A DNA stretch of 64,000 nucleotides from Exiguobacterium alkaliphilum 12/1 (GCF_000714435.1 NZ_JJMW01000058.1:1-64000); one strand, 5' to 3'. Positions 1 through 8,495 are shown, counted from the stretch's first letter. Notes: a model not told the origin generated them from the sequence alone. Numbers and translations: made by a program.

Positions 1-2
1 AC

Positions 3-203
3 ACACCACATGTGACGTTTGAGAATCGGTTAGACGCCCTTAAACATGCGGCGCTACAAGGACTCGACGGCAAACGAGTCGTCGTCGTCGGAAAAGGCCA
101 TGACCACATCGAACGTGTCGGGAAGCAATCGATTCCGTTCAACGAATCTGACATTTTGTTGGATGAACTGAAAAAATTGAAGGGCCAAGAACCGGCCGTT
201 TAA
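3..203 (+). CDS. MurE-like Mur ligase, C-terminal fragment (cut by window edge)
   Basis: The frame is open from the left edge of the window and ends with TAA at 201-203, so only the last 66 residues are visible. They contain VVVVGKGHDHIERVG followed by IPFNES, which resembles the C-terminal domain of UDP-N-acetylmuramyl-tripeptide synthases (MurE family), where a GKGH motif precedes a Phe-Asp-rich segment. MurE-family enzymes add the third residue to the muropeptide in the cytoplasm. A GTG at 12 is only an internal valine codon. A hairpin terminator follows within 3 bases. The family assignment is fair, but the substrate cannot be judged from this piece. Confidence 0.6.
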   Translation, partial: TPHVTFENRLDALKHAALQGLDGKRVVVVGKGHDHIERVGKQSIPFNESDILLDELKKLKGQEPAV

Positions 204-205
204 CG

Positions 206-232
206 AAACGATGACGCTTGTCATCGTTTTTT
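206..232 (+). terminator. intrinsic terminator of the MurE-like gene
   Basis: Stem AAACGATGAC (206-215) pairs with GTCATCGTTT (220-229) over a 4-base loop and ends in a T run. Confidence 0.85.
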
Positions 233-299
233 AATGTGTAGAAACGATGAAAACAGGAAATACCTATAACTGTAACGCAATTGAAGGAGGAGAATAGAC

Positions 300-644
300 A
301 TGTCAGTTTTGTACAAAGAGTTCACAAATGATGAAGAAGTCGTCACCGCCATTCAATCGATGAAAGCAAAAGGGGTTGACGAGTCGCACATTTACGTCAT
401 CACCCACGACGATGACCGGACCGATCGAGTCGCCGACAACGCGGACGCGAATACGGTATCGGCATCGGACGTCGGTCTCGGAACGGCAGCGAAAAACTTG
501 TTCCGTAAAAAAGGGGACGAGTTACGTGCCCAGTTCGAGGAACTTGGTTTCTCAGCGACCGAGGCGGATAGCCTTGAGAAGAAGTTGGACCAAGGGAAAG
601 TGATTGTCGTCGTCAAAGACGCGCCGAACGGCTTCACATTATAA
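300..644 (+). CDS. General stress protein, YflT / GSP17M-like family
   Basis: A 114-residue soluble protein starting LYKEFTNDEEVVTAIQ and ending in a KVIVVVKD strand, matching the small YflT/general-stress-protein-17M family of Bacilli, whose members are usually SigB-controlled and of unknown biochemical role. The start is fixed by AAGGAGG at 282-288, eleven bases ahead of ATG. The gene stands alone between two terminators. I looked for a SigB promoter upstream and found only weak partial matches, so its regulation is open. Codon use and length are normal for the family. Confidence 0.75.
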   Translation: MSVLYKEFTNDEEVVTAIQSMKAKGVDESHIYVITHDDDRTDRVADNADANTVSASDVGLGTAAKNLFRKKGDELRAQFEELGFSATEADSLEKKLDQGKVIVVVKDAPNGFTL

Positions 645-665
645 CCTTTCCTTGAAGCATACAGA

Positions 666-708
666 GACAGGGCTGAATCCATCGATTCAGCCCTGTCAGT
701 TTGTTGAC
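666..708 (+). terminator. terminator of the YflT-like gene
   Basis: A perfect 13-bp stem (666-678 with 685-697, arms GACAGGGCTGAAT and ATTCAGCCCTGTC) with a 6-base loop, followed by a weak T-rich tail (AGTTTGTT). Confidence 0.75.
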
Positions 709-731
709 TAGCAGAATGTTTTCATCCTCTT

Positions 732-771
732 GGCGCTTTCGCTCGCTATTCCTTTAGGAGTCTTCGGCGCC
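732..771 (+). repeat. Candidate dispersed intergenic repeat
   Basis: A 40-base segment bounded by GGCGC and GCGCC, with TTTCGCTCGC and TTTAGGAGTCTTCGG inside. It sits in the 645-926 non-coding stretch and resembles the short GC-rich intergenic repeats of Bacillus-type genomes that carry an AGTCTTCG core (recalled, not searched). Only one copy was noticed in this window. The rest of the 282-base gap holds another hairpin (about 786-813) and the terminator of the minus-strand gene. Confidence 0.35.
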
Positions 772-867
772 GTCGGATGAGCGCCGCGAGAGGCTGTCCT
801 TGTGCGGTCTCTCGTCTTTGCATGTCTTCAATTTCATGTCGGGCAGTGCGCCACGGGACCATTGAAT

Positions 868-911
868 CCAAAAGAAGACGAACCAAATCGCATGTCACGA
901 TTCGGTTCGTC
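868..911 (-). terminator. terminator of the quinone-oxidoreductase-like gene
   Basis: Arms GACGAACCAAATCG (877-890) and CGATTCGGTTCGTC (898-911) pair with one G-U wobble. Read on the minus strand the hairpin is followed by TTCTTTT, so it terminates the leftward gene ending at 927. Confidence 0.75.
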
Positions 912-926
912 AACAGCCCTGTTGTA

Positions 927-1922
927 TTAGGAATGGAGTCGAACGACCGTCCGTCCGCTCAGTTCGCCGCGTAGCATCGCCTCTGCTTGGCGCGGGACGT
1001 CATGGAGCGGAATCTCGTGGACCATATGTTTCAATACCGTCTCGTCAACCAACTCATGGAGTCGTTCCCAAGCGGTCATACGCCGGGAGACGGGCTGCAT
1101 CACCGAGTCGATTCCGATGAGACGGACGCCGCGCAAGATGAACGGATAGACGGTCGTGTGTAGTTCGTGACCGCCGGCAAGGCCACAAGCGACGACCGTT
1201 CCCTCGTAACGGGTCCGGCTCAAAATATTACCGAGCGTCTCCCCGCCGACGGAGTCGATGGCGGCGTCGAACCGTTGCTTGTCAAGCGGCCGGGCTGGGC
1301 CTTCGAGCTCGCTCCGAGCCATGATGTTCTCGACGCCGAGCGCCCGTAAATACGCTGGGTCGGTCTTTCCAGTCGAGGCGAGCACGTGATACCCGAGCTT
1401 ATGGAGGATCGCGATGGCAAAGCTGCCGACACCGCCCGATGCGCCCGTGACGAGCACTTCTTGACCTGGGTGAATCTGTTCATGCTCGAGCGCCTCGACG
1501 GCGAATATGGCCGTCAGACCGGGTGTGCCGATCGTGATGGCGTCCCGCATCGACAATCCTTTTGGCAATTTGACGAGCCAATTGCCCGGCACTTGGGCGT
1601 AATGGCTGAACCCACCGAAATGACGTTCGCCGATCCCGAACCCGGTCGCGATGACTTCATCGCCCTCCTTGAAGTCGAGATGGTCGGACTCGACGACTTT
1701 TCCGACGAACTCACAGCCCGGGATGAACGGGAACTCGTTAATGATCGCCCCCGCTCCGGTCAGTCCGAGCGCATCTTTATAGTTGAGCGCGGAGTAATGG
1801 ACTTCGACTAGTACGTTCCCATCTTCTTCTCGCGGTAGTGCGTCGCGTTTCACTTCGGTCACTTCGGCATGAAGCCGGTTTTCTTCTCTGTTTAAAACGA
1901 GCGCTTGAAACGTGTCATGCAT
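927..1922 (-). CDS. YhdH/YhfP-type NAD(P)H oxidoreductase (quinone oxidoreductase / acryloyl-CoA reductase family)
   Basis: A 331-residue medium-chain reductase without structural zinc. The N-terminus has the family signature SALNYKDALGLTG, then FIPGCEFVGKV, and the central Rossmann fold carries VTGASGGVGSFAIAIL. Such proteins reduce quinones or acryloyl-CoA-like enoyl substrates with NADPH in the cytoplasm, and the substrate here is not decided by sequence. The start is the ATG at 1922: AAAGGGG lies 8 bases ahead, whereas the longer frame upstream (to 1955) has no ribosome binding site. Single gene with its own terminator. Family confidence is high and substrate confidence is low. Confidence 0.85.
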   Translation of the reverse strand: MHDTFQALVLNREENRLHAEVTEVKRDALPREEDGNVLVEVHYSALNYKDALGLTGAGAIINEFPFIPGCEFVGKVVESDHLDFKEGDEVIATGFGIGERHFGGFSHYAQVPGNWLVKLPKGLSMRDAITIGTPGLTAIFAVEALEHEQIHPGQEVLVTGASGGVGSFAIAILHKLGYHVLASTGKTDPAYLRALGVENIMARSELEGPARPLDKQRFDAAIDSVGGETLGNILSRTRYEGTVVACGLAGGHELHTTVYPFILRGVRLIGIDSVMQPVSRRMTAWERLHELVDETVLKHMVHEIPLHDVPRQAEAMLRGELSGRTVVRLHS

Positions 1923-2065
1923 CGTCATTTCCCCTTTCGAATCGTAAGGTTTCATCCTCTACTATGATTCCCGTTCGTAGAAAATATATACACAAATGTT
2001 TCGTTCTCACGTGGAGTGGAATGGTATAATGGAATAGATTCAACTAGAGTGAGGAGGAATGTAGC

Positions 2066-2485
2066 ATGCGGCACGATGACTACGAGTTTGACGAAGAAGT
2101 AGAAGAAGGCGAACTGTTTAACGTATACGACATTCTACCGCCCGATGGTACGATTCTCGAGATGGCGACTGCCGAAGAGATGGTCCGAGCGGCGGAGCTT
2201 GAAGCGAAGCATCACGCGCTTCAACGCATCCAAGACTCAAACTTTCAGTTATCCGGCGTGACGTTCAAAGAGTTACTCACAGAATTCGAACGATATGAAC
2301 AAGAATCGATGGAATTCTGGACGGGCGTATATAGCCGATTGCGCATTCCATGGGCATGGACGATTCGAATCGACGTGGCCAACGGTCCGATTCACGTCGT
2401 CAATGACCGTGATATTTTTATTGATGAAGAAGATTTTGAAGAATACGACTTCGACGATTTCATCGATGACGAAGACGAAGATTGA
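2066..2485 (+). CDS. Hypothetical highly acidic protein
   Basis: A 139-residue protein of no family I recognise. It opens with an acidic stretch (EFDEEVEEGE), has a central region with a Trp-rich piece (IPWAWTIRID near residue 93) and ends in an extreme acidic tail of Asp and Glu with a few Tyr and Phe. No signal peptide or membrane segment is visible. GAGGAGG lies 9 bases before ATG and a strong terminator follows at once, so the gene is convincingly expressed. The tail could mimic nucleic acid or bind cations or basic proteins; this is only inference from composition. Confidence 0.75.
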   Translation: MRHDDYEFDEEVEEGELFNVYDILPPDGTILEMATAEEMVRAAELEAKHHALQRIQDSNFQLSGVTFKELLTEFERYEQESMEFWTGVYSRLRIPWAWTIRIDVANGPIHVVNDRDIFIDEEDFEEYDFDDFIDDEDED

Positions 2486-2490
2486 ATCGA

Positions 2491-2530
2491 AAACGTCTTT
2501 CCCTCATTCAGTAGGGAAAGACGTTTTTTT
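2491..2530 (+). terminator. strong terminator shared by convergent genes
   Basis: Stem AAACGTCTTTCCC (2491-2503) with GGGAAAGACGTTT (2514-2526), then seven T. The hairpin also holds the 3' end of the small minus-strand gene at 2504. Confidence 0.9.
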
Positions 2531-2713
2531 CATGGAGTGGACGTCCGAGCGCATGCGCATGACTTCCGTCGCACCGAACCATAGTCCGACGCTCGAGAGG
2601 ATGGACACGCCGCTCACCAACGCGCCGACGATAGCTGTGTCGCCAATCATCGTGGACGAGAGAACAAGGCTGAATAAGCCGAAAAACAATAACCCTCCTG
2701 CAATCGTCTTCAT
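2504..2713 (-). CDS. Small two-helix membrane protein, hypothetical
   Basis: A 69-residue protein with two hydrophobic helices, roughly residues 4-22 (IAGGLLFFGLFSLVLSS) and 26-47, followed by a polar tail. AAAGGATGATGG lies ahead of the ATG at 2713. Its stop codon falls inside the terminator of the convergent upstream gene. No family recognised. The hydrophobic pattern and ribosome binding site support a real gene, but no promoter was identified. Confidence 0.6.
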   Translation of the reverse strand: MKTIAGGLLFFGLFSLVLSSTMIGDTAIVGALVSGVSILSSVGLWFGATEVMRMRSDVHSMKKTSFPTE

Positions 2714-2801
2714 GACACCATCATCCTTTCTGCTTTTGTCTGACTTCAGTGTAGACGCTTAAGAACAGAAGGGGTGGGTGAATTTTGACCCGGGTTAAAA
2801 A

Positions 2802-3506
2802 TTAGACGAGGTCGTAAATCGAATACGTCTTCCCGTTCTCAAACGGCGTATCAATCATATACTCGATCAAGACACGGGCCACGGTTTCCGGAGAACGGAG
2901 CCGGCCTTCCGCGACGTATGCCTGAAACTGTTCGACATCTTGGAAAGCGTCTTTTGACGAGGCTCGAATCGTCGCTTGCATCGATGTGTCCATCACGCCC
3001 GGATTGAACAAGGCGGCCCGGTGGTGCGTGTCGGTCAGCTCGAGGGCGAGTGTCTCCGTGAAGTGATCGAGACCGGCTTTCGTCGCGCAATACGCGCTCC
3101 AACCAGAAATCGGCCGTTTGGCGGCGCCCGACGTCACGTGAATGAACGAGACCGGTAACGTATAACGGAGCACATGGTTGGCGAGGAGCATCGGTGCGAG
3201 CAAATTCGCTTGGACGTGTGACATCAATTGGTTGGAGTCTAACTGTCCGACCTGATGAATCGGGTCAATCAGCGCCGCGTTTTGAACGACGAGGAGCGAA
3301 TCGACGCGTTCGATGAGCGGACGCATTTGTTCGAGCGCGTGGAGTAGACTCACAGAATCGGAGAGGTCGACGCTCACATGGCGGAACGGGGCATCGCCTT
3401 GCGTGCGTGAGAAGTTGACGACCTCGTAATCCCGTTTCGATAGTTCTTCGGCAATGGCGCGGCCGAGGCCGCGTGAGGCACCGGTGACGATGGCAAGTTT
3501 CATCAT
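2802..3506 (-). CDS. Short-chain dehydrogenase/reductase, YueD-like
   Basis: A 234-residue SDR. TGASRGLG near the N-terminus binds NAD(P), and YCATKAG around residue 145 carries the Tyr-x-x-x-Lys catalytic pair. Size and pattern resemble YueD, the (S)-benzoin-forming benzil reductase of Bacilli, and sepiapterin-reductase-like enzymes; the true substrate is unknown. AGGAGG precedes two adjacent ATGs (3506 and 3503); the second has the more usual spacing. It lies 8 bases downstream of the GNAT gene on the same strand, so the two form an operon. Confidence 0.8.
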   Translation of the reverse strand: MMKLAIVTGASRGLGRAIAEELSKRDYEVVNFSRTQGDAPFRHVSVDLSDSVSLLHALEQMRPLIERVDSLLVVQNAALIDPIHQVGQLDSNQLMSHVQANLLAPMLLANHVLRYTLPVSFIHVTSGAAKRPISGWSAYCATKAGLDHFTETLALELTDTHHRAALFNPGVMDTSMQATIRASSKDAFQDVEQFQAYVAEGRLRSPETVARVLIEYMIDTPFENGKTYSIYDLV

Positions 3507-3514
3507 TTTTCCTC

Positions 3515-3907
3515 CTATTCATGTATCGTTTTACGATAACCGTAAAACGGACGGAAGTTCAATTTCTCATAGTACGTCTGCGATGAGGCGCTCGCAAGCA
3601 TCTCGAGGCGTGTCGTCGGATAACGTGAATGCACGTACGTCAAAAGTTGCTCCCCGAGTCCGAGTCGACGATGTGAGGCGGCGACAAGCAGTTCACAGAT
3701 GTACAGGCTCACGGCCGTGTCGGTCATCCCCCGGACGTACGCGACGATTAATCCGTCGACCTCGATGACATAGGCCACGTTTGAATGGTCCCAAGCCTGC
3801 CTCGTCTCATCCGAACGTACGACGAGCTGTGTCCAGCCTTCTGTCTCGTTTAATGTTTGGATTTGTTCAAAGTCCTTCTCAGTGTAGGGACGAATAAAGT
3901 AGCTCAC
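3515..3907 (-). CDS. GNAT-family N-acetyltransferase
   Basis: A 130-residue acetyltransferase with the GNAT fold: SYFIRPYTEKDFEQI at the start and the acetyl-CoA loop RRLGLGEQLL near residue 85, ending with TYYEKLNFRPF. It would transfer acetyl from acetyl-CoA to an unknown amine. I place the start at GTG 3907, because GGAGG lies 8 bases upstream; the ATG at 3922 overlaps that ribosome binding site and is unlikely. First gene of a two-gene operon with the SDR. Confidence 0.8.
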   Translation of the reverse strand: MSYFIRPYTEKDFEQIQTLNETEGWTQLVVRSDETRQAWDHSNVAYVIEVDGLIVAYVRGMTDTAVSLYICELLVAASHRRLGLGEQLLTYVHSRYPTTRLEMLASASSQTYYEKLNFRPFYGYRKTIHE

Positions 3908-4051
3908 TATAGAAACCTCCAAATGAACTGACGTGGCACATTGATGACAAGATCTTAAAAAATCATTCCCCTAAATAACGGAGGACGCAAGAGGCATAGG
4001 CGTGCTCCATGATACGATAGATGAAGATTTTTTAAGACAGGGGTGTACGTC

Positions 4052-4966
4052 GTGGTCGAGTTTATTTTAGGGATCTTTATCGGGTTAAGTGTAGCATTCA
4101 TTGTCTATAAAATCCGTCGTCAAGTGAATCAGGCGGATGAACCGATGACCCGATTCACCGACCAAATGAAAGATGTCATTTACGTCTTTGACGTAAAACC
4201 GGTCTTTCGGTTTCGTTATATCAGTCCGTCACTTGATGACTATCTAGGAGAAGGGACGGTTGCGAAAAACTATGACGACCCGAATGACTGTTTTCATCGC
4301 ATTCATCCAGATGATTATGAGCTACTTGTCCAGAAAGTGACAGGGCAGGTTAACTATGAAGAACCGATTTTGCAGCGGTGGCAAACGAATGATGGCCGTT
4401 ATTTATGGTTTGAGGAGTATGCGACACCGATCTATGAAGGCGAGGAACTCGTCGCTGTGCAAGGCGTCATCCGGAATGTCGAGGCGGCCGTCACGGAACG
4501 AGAAGCACTCGTATATGAGAGTCGCCACGATAGTCTAACCGGCGTGTGGAATCGACGGGCGTTCGAAGAGACCGTCGATCGCTTACCCACTGCCTCATCA
4601 TGCGGCGTCATTGTAATCGATTTAAACGATTTAAAGCAGGTAAATGATACGTACGGGCACTCCGCCGGCGATGTGTTGCTCCAACGAGCGGCACATGTGT
4701 TGACACGAAAAAGTCCAAAAGTGTACCGACTCGGTGGAGACGAGTTCGTCGTATTGATGACCGGTTCGGACCAGGAGTTGTCGGAACTTGTTACGGCGAT
4801 TCATTTCGCATTTAAAGAAGCGGGTATATCGGCTGCGATTGGTTCTTCTTTTACAGAGGACCATACCGATTTCGTCGCCTTATACGATGAGGCGGACCAA
4901 GCCATGTATGAACAAAAACGCCGTATGAAACAAAGCAACCTCACCGATCCGGTAATGGATCGGTGA
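4052..4966 (+). CDS. Membrane-anchored PAS-GGDEF diguanylate cyclase
   Basis: About 304 residues: one N-terminal membrane helix (roughly residues 2-22), a PAS domain (about 35-155, DVIYVFDVKP to the PAC-like GVIRNVE) and a GGDEF domain (about 165-295). The active-site motif RLGGDEF is intact, as is the substrate region DLNDLKQVNDTYGHS. It should make cyclic-di-GMP in response to a PAS-sensed signal. No EAL domain is present. The start is probably GTG 4052, eight bases after AGGGG; GTG 4043 overlaps that site. Its terminator hairpin begins inside the last codons. Confidence 0.88.
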   Translation: MVEFILGIFIGLSVAFIVYKIRRQVNQADEPMTRFTDQMKDVIYVFDVKPVFRFRYISPSLDDYLGEGTVAKNYDDPNDCFHRIHPDDYELLVQKVTGQVNYEEPILQRWQTNDGRYLWFEEYATPIYEGEELVAVQGVIRNVEAAVTEREALVYESRHDSLTGVWNRRAFEETVDRLPTASSCGVIVIDLNDLKQVNDTYGHSAGDVLLQRAAHVLTRKSPKVYRLGGDEFVVLMTGSDQELSELVTAIHFAFKEAGISAAIGSSFTEDHTDFVALYDEADQAMYEQKRRMKQSNLTDPVMDR

Positions 4967-4974
4967 GGTTTTTG
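4937..4974 (+). terminator. terminator overlapping the end of the PAS-GGDEF gene
   Basis: Stem AACCTCACCGATCC (4937-4950) with GGATCGGTGAGGTT (4957-4970) and a T tail. The stop codon (4964-4966) lies in the 3' arm. Confidence 0.88.
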
Positions 4975-6756
4975 TTAACTACCGCTTGCCTCTTCTTCAG
5001 TCTCTTCGGTCGTCCCGAGATTGTTCAAGTATGTTTCGTAGCGTGGGAGCCAGAAGCGATACGAGACAAAGACGAGCCCTGCTGTTACGGCAAACAATCC
5101 AATCGTTGCCGGGAAGAACCAGCCTGAGACGATCCCGTCCGCGTAGGCGAGGCCAATCGGTGAGAAGACGAAGTAGACGAAAATCATCGATGCGATAAGA
5201 AGAATTGACGTCGAGATGGCGTGACGCCACGGCTTGACGCGACCGAGCTCGATACGAATCGGATTCACTGTCATCATCGGGCGAATTTTCGCGAACAAGA
5301 GCATAATCGATGTCTCGATGACGAACAAGATGCCATAAATGTGAATAAAGTTAATCCCAAGGTCAAAGCCAAACCACTGCTGCGTGCCCCAGACGAGGAA
5401 ATAGTAGGTGATGACATGGAATACGATGACGATTTTCGCGGCAATCGGAGGGACACGCTTCACGAGCATCCCAATCAAGACGATGACGAGAATCGGGATG
5501 TTGAAGAAGCCGGTGAAGCGGCGAATCAAGTCCCAAAGTCCGTCTGGCGCATACATCAAGTTCGGAGCGACGAAAAACGAAATGAGGGCGACGAGCGTCC
5601 CGAACCATTTACTGACGCGAATCAAGTCTTTGTCCGATGCGTTCGGTTTAAACTTCGGTTTATAAATATCGAGTACGAACAACGTGGCGATACTGTTCAG
5701 GAGCGAGTTGAACGAACTGAACACGGCCCCGAGCAAGACGGCGAGGAAAAAGCCCATCAGCCACATCGGCAACAAGTCGGCGATCAAACTCGGGTAAGCG
5801 AGGTCGGCCTTGTCGACGTTTGAACCGTACAAGTGAAACGCGATAATCCCTGGAAGCAACATGAAAATCGGGACGAGCAACTTCAAGTAACCGGTGAACA
5901 AGACACCTTTTTGTCCTTCGGCCAAGTTCTTGGCGCCGAGCGCACGCTGGATGACGTATTGGTTGAGCGCCCAATAAAACAAGTTGGCGAAGATCATCCC
6001 GGTAAAGATGGACAAGAACGGGACCGAGTCGTTGCTCGAACCGATGGCGTTCAGTTTCTCTGGGTTCGACGTCGCGATCGTCTTCATCCCATCGACGAGG
6101 TTACCGTCACCGAGGGCGATGAAACCGAGCGTCGGGACAAGGAATCCGATGATGATGAGTCCAATCCCGTTCAACGTATCCGACACGGCGACGGCGCGAA
6201 GGCCGCCGAAGATGGCATAGATTGCCCCGATTATCCCGATGAACCAGATGACCATCCAGAGCGCCTGTTCGAAACTGACGCCGAGTAGTTCCGGCACATC
6301 GAACAGCTGCAAGACGGCGAGGCCGCCTGAATAGAGCATCGACGGGATCGTGACGCACATATAGCCGAACAAGAACAAAAGCACTGTCAGACGGCGGACG
6401 TCCTCGTCATACCGTTGGCTCAAAAATTCAGGGATGGTCGAGATGCCGATTCCGAGGAAGCGCGGCAGTAAAAAGAGCGCCATGATGATGGCGGCAATCC
6501 CGGCCGTGACTTCCCACGCCATGGCGGACATATTGCCCGCGAACGACTGACCGTTCAACCCGATCAGTTGCTCGGCGGAAAGGTTTGTCAAAAGCAATGA
6601 CCCTGCGATGAACAAACCGGTCAATCCACGGCCTGCGAGGAAGTAGTCATCGGCGCTGTCGACTTTGCCGCGCGTCATCCGATACGATACGTATGCGACG
6701 AGCCCCATGAATAAGGCCCCGGTAATCAATATGTAAGCGACTTGCTGAATGGTCAT
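4975..6756 (-). CDS. Sodium/solute symporter (SSS family, SglT/PutP type)
   Basis: A 593-residue integral membrane protein with about 14 helices. Family marks include DDYFLAGRGLTG in the first loop, SAEQLIGLNGQSF, and FGGLRAVAVSDTLNGIGL near residue 190, typical of solute:sodium symporters related to sodium/sugar transporters. It should drive uptake of a sugar-like or other small solute with sodium; the substrate cannot be read. AGGAGGT precedes the ATG at 6756. Monocistronic and convergent with the PAS-GGDEF gene. Confidence 0.87.
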   Translation of the reverse strand: MTIQQVAYILITGALFMGLVAYVSYRMTRGKVDSADDYFLAGRGLTGLFIAGSLLLTNLSAEQLIGLNGQSFAGNMSAMAWEVTAGIAAIIMALFLLPRFLGIGISTIPEFLSQRYDEDVRRLTVLLFLFGYMCVTIPSMLYSGGLAVLQLFDVPELLGVSFEQALWMVIWFIGIIGAIYAIFGGLRAVAVSDTLNGIGLIIIGFLVPTLGFIALGDGNLVDGMKTIATSNPEKLNAIGSSNDSVPFLSIFTGMIFANLFYWALNQYVIQRALGAKNLAEGQKGVLFTGYLKLLVPIFMLLPGIIAFHLYGSNVDKADLAYPSLIADLLPMWLMGFFLAVLLGAVFSSFNSLLNSIATLFVLDIYKPKFKPNASDKDLIRVSKWFGTLVALISFFVAPNLMYAPDGLWDLIRRFTGFFNIPILVIVLIGMLVKRVPPIAAKIVIVFHVITYYFLVWGTQQWFGFDLGINFIHIYGILFVIETSIMLLFAKIRPMMTVNPIRIELGRVKPWRHAISTSILLIASMIFVYFVFSPIGLAYADGIVSGWFFPATIGLFAVTAGLVFVSYRFWLPRYETYLNNLGTTEETEEEASGS

Positions 6757-6860
6757 ATGAGAGACCTCCTTCGGTTTCTTCTTATTTATAAGTATTTATT
6801 TGTAATACCCATTCAGGCAGGCAATCATTTCCCGTTTTCTCGTCTGTAAACAAAACGTAA

Positions 6861-6892
6861 CAAAAAAAGACACGTGCGCGAGGGCACGTGCC
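6861..6892 (-). terminator. terminator of mgtE
   Basis: Read leftward: GGCACGTGC, a short loop, GCACGTGTC, then seven T, starting directly at the mgtE stop. Confidence 0.88.
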
Positions 6893-8251
6893 TTAAAGGA
6901 ACTGGAGCATCGATGTGGCGACGGTGAAGTAGATGATTAACCCGAGGTTGTCCATCAACGTCGTGATGAACGGTCCCGAAGCCACAGCCGGATCGAGTTT
7001 CAAGCGATTGATGAGGAGCGGGATGAGTGTTCCGACAATCGTCGCCACGCTCAGTGCGGCGAAAATCGAGATACCGACAATGATACCAATCAAAGCGTTG
7101 TCATACAGGAACGTGATGACGCCGAAGATGACGATCATGCAGACGACTCCGAGGATGACGCCGGTCCCGAACTCGCGTCGTACCATCTTCATGACGTTCT
7201 TTCGATTGATTGTGCCGAGCGCGATCGAGCGGACGGCGACGACGAGTGATTGGGTGGCCGCGTTCCCGGCCGACCCCATGACGAGCGGCATGAAGACGGC
7301 GAGGAGCACGATCGTCTCAAGCGTTTCTTCGAATCCGCCAATCGTCGAGGCGGTAATCATGCCGAGGAACATGAGACTGATAATCCAGGGCGCGCGTTTC
7401 TTGGCCGCCTCGACCGGTCCCATATTGATGTCAGATGAACCTTTCGTCGCGGACAGTTCTTCAAAGTCTTCGGTCGTCTCGCGCTCGATGACGTCCATGA
7501 CATCATCGACGGTGATGATTCCGAGTAGTTTCTCTTCATCGTCGACGACGGGAAGGGCAAGCAAGTCGTACTTTTGGACGGTCCGGGCCAAGTCTTCTTG
7601 GTCGGTGAGCACGTTCGCGGAGACGACGCGTCGCCCCATAATGTCGGCGATACGGGCATCGAGCCGTGACACGATCAAATCGCGGAGCGAGACGACACCG
7701 ACGAGACGACCGGATGCATCGATGACGTAAAGGTAATAAATCGTCTCGGCGTCCGGTCCGAGGTCGCGCAACTCTTCGAGCGTCTCGCCGACGGTCTTAT
7801 CTGCCTTTAAGACGACGAACTCTGTCGTCATGACGGCGCCGGCCGTGTCGTCTGGATAGCGCATCAAGTCTTTGACTTCTGTGGCCTCGGTCTCATCCAT
7901 CTGTTCGAACAGTTCGTTCATGAAGTCGTCAGGCAGTTCATTCATCAAGTCAGCCGCATTGTCCGAGAACATGTCGTTCAAGACACGGACCGCATAAGGC
8001 CGCGGCATCTCTTGGATGAATTGCTCCTGGTCTTCGAGTTCCAACTTCTCAAATAAATCCGTGAACGCTTCCGGTGTGAGTGCTCGATAGACGAACTGGC
8101 GCTCAGGCTGCTCGAGCTCGATAAATAAATCCGCCTGTTCACCAGGGTGAAGGGTAAGGAACAAGTCGCGGAAATCGACCGGGTCCCCCTTTTGAATGAG
8201 CGCGGTCACTTGAGCTTGGTGACGCGCATGTTCTGTACGTTCGATTGCCAT
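6893..8251 (-). CDS. mgtE: Magnesium transporter MgtE
   Basis: A 452-residue protein with the full MgtE layout: cytosolic N domain (about 20-130, including MPRPYAVRVLNDM), paired CBS domains (about 140-265, with YYLYVIDASGRLVGVVSLRDL and LPVVDDEEKLLGIITVDDV), a connecting helix and a five-helix membrane domain (about 285-452). MgtE forms a dimeric magnesium channel gated by intracellular magnesium at the N and CBS domains. AAGGAAG precedes ATG 8251. I saw no M-box riboswitch in the upstream 290 bases. Promoters for mgtE and arcA share that divergent region. Confidence 0.95.
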   Translation of the reverse strand: MAIERTEHARHQAQVTALIQKGDPVDFRDLFLTLHPGEQADLFIELEQPERQFVYRALTPEAFTDLFEKLELEDQEQFIQEMPRPYAVRVLNDMFSDNAADLMNELPDDFMNELFEQMDETEATEVKDLMRYPDDTAGAVMTTEFVVLKADKTVGETLEELRDLGPDAETIYYLYVIDASGRLVGVVSLRDLIVSRLDARIADIMGRRVVSANVLTDQEDLARTVQKYDLLALPVVDDEEKLLGIITVDDVMDVIERETTEDFEELSATKGSSDINMGPVEAAKKRAPWIISLMFLGMITASTIGGFEETLETIVLLAVFMPLVMGSAGNAATQSLVVAVRSIALGTINRKNVMKMVRREFGTGVILGVVCMIVIFGVITFLYDNALIGIIVGISIFAALSVATIVGTLIPLLINRLKLDPAVASGPFITTLMDNLGLIIYFTVATSMLQFL

Positions 8252-8379
8252 CGACTCACTTCCTTTTCCGTAGTAGATTCAGGTACGTCCCTATCATACA
8301 GGAAAGGAACACAAAAAAAATAATGAATTTATTTCACAATGTATACAGCGATTATACAGAGGTAAGTGATTGTGCATAC

Positions 8380-8397
8380 TTGTGTAATGATTCACAA
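8380..8397. promoter_or_regulatory. Rex-like / Crp-Fnr-like operator upstream of arcA
   Basis: The 18-mer TTGTGTAATGATTCACAA differs from the Rex consensus TTGTGAA-N4-TTCACAA at one base, and its core also fits TGTGA-N6-TCACA (Crp/Fnr, ArcR) with one mismatch. It lies about 150 bases before arcA in the divergent mgtE-arcA region. A second half-site TTCACAA is at 8333-8339. Which protein binds is inference. Confidence 0.65.
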
Positions 8398-8440
8398 TTG
8401 TTTTTTCATTCAGTTTTATCGATCGTTCATTCATCTCGAT

Positions 8441-8495
8441 GTGGAATTCGCCACGGTCCCACCGTCGGACTTACCCGTCCCGATATTGGGTAAGT
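8441..8495. promoter_or_regulatory. Two dyads in the arcA leader
   Basis: GTGGAATTCGCCAC (8441-8454) is a 14-bp near-palindrome. ACTTACCC (8469-8476) and GGGTAAGT (8488-8495) form a perfect 8-bp inverted repeat just before a possible -10 GATAAT (8497-8502). They may be protein sites or RNA hairpins of the leader; no function assigned. Confidence 0.4.

Noticed and set aside
777-974. Plus-strand open frame of 65 codons
   Set aside because: No ribosome binding site, unlikely residue composition (Arg/Ser/Cys-rich), and it runs across the terminator and 3' end of the minus-strand reductase.
5221-6288. Two long plus-strand frames (200 and 151 codons)
   Set aside because: They are antisense shadows of the sodium/solute symporter; composition is Arg/Asp/Glu-heavy and no ribosome binding sites exist.
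8321-8340. Possible ArgR box (TGAAT-TTAT-TTCA) before arcA
   Set aside because: It fits only one degenerate half well and is not paired with a second box at the usual spacing.
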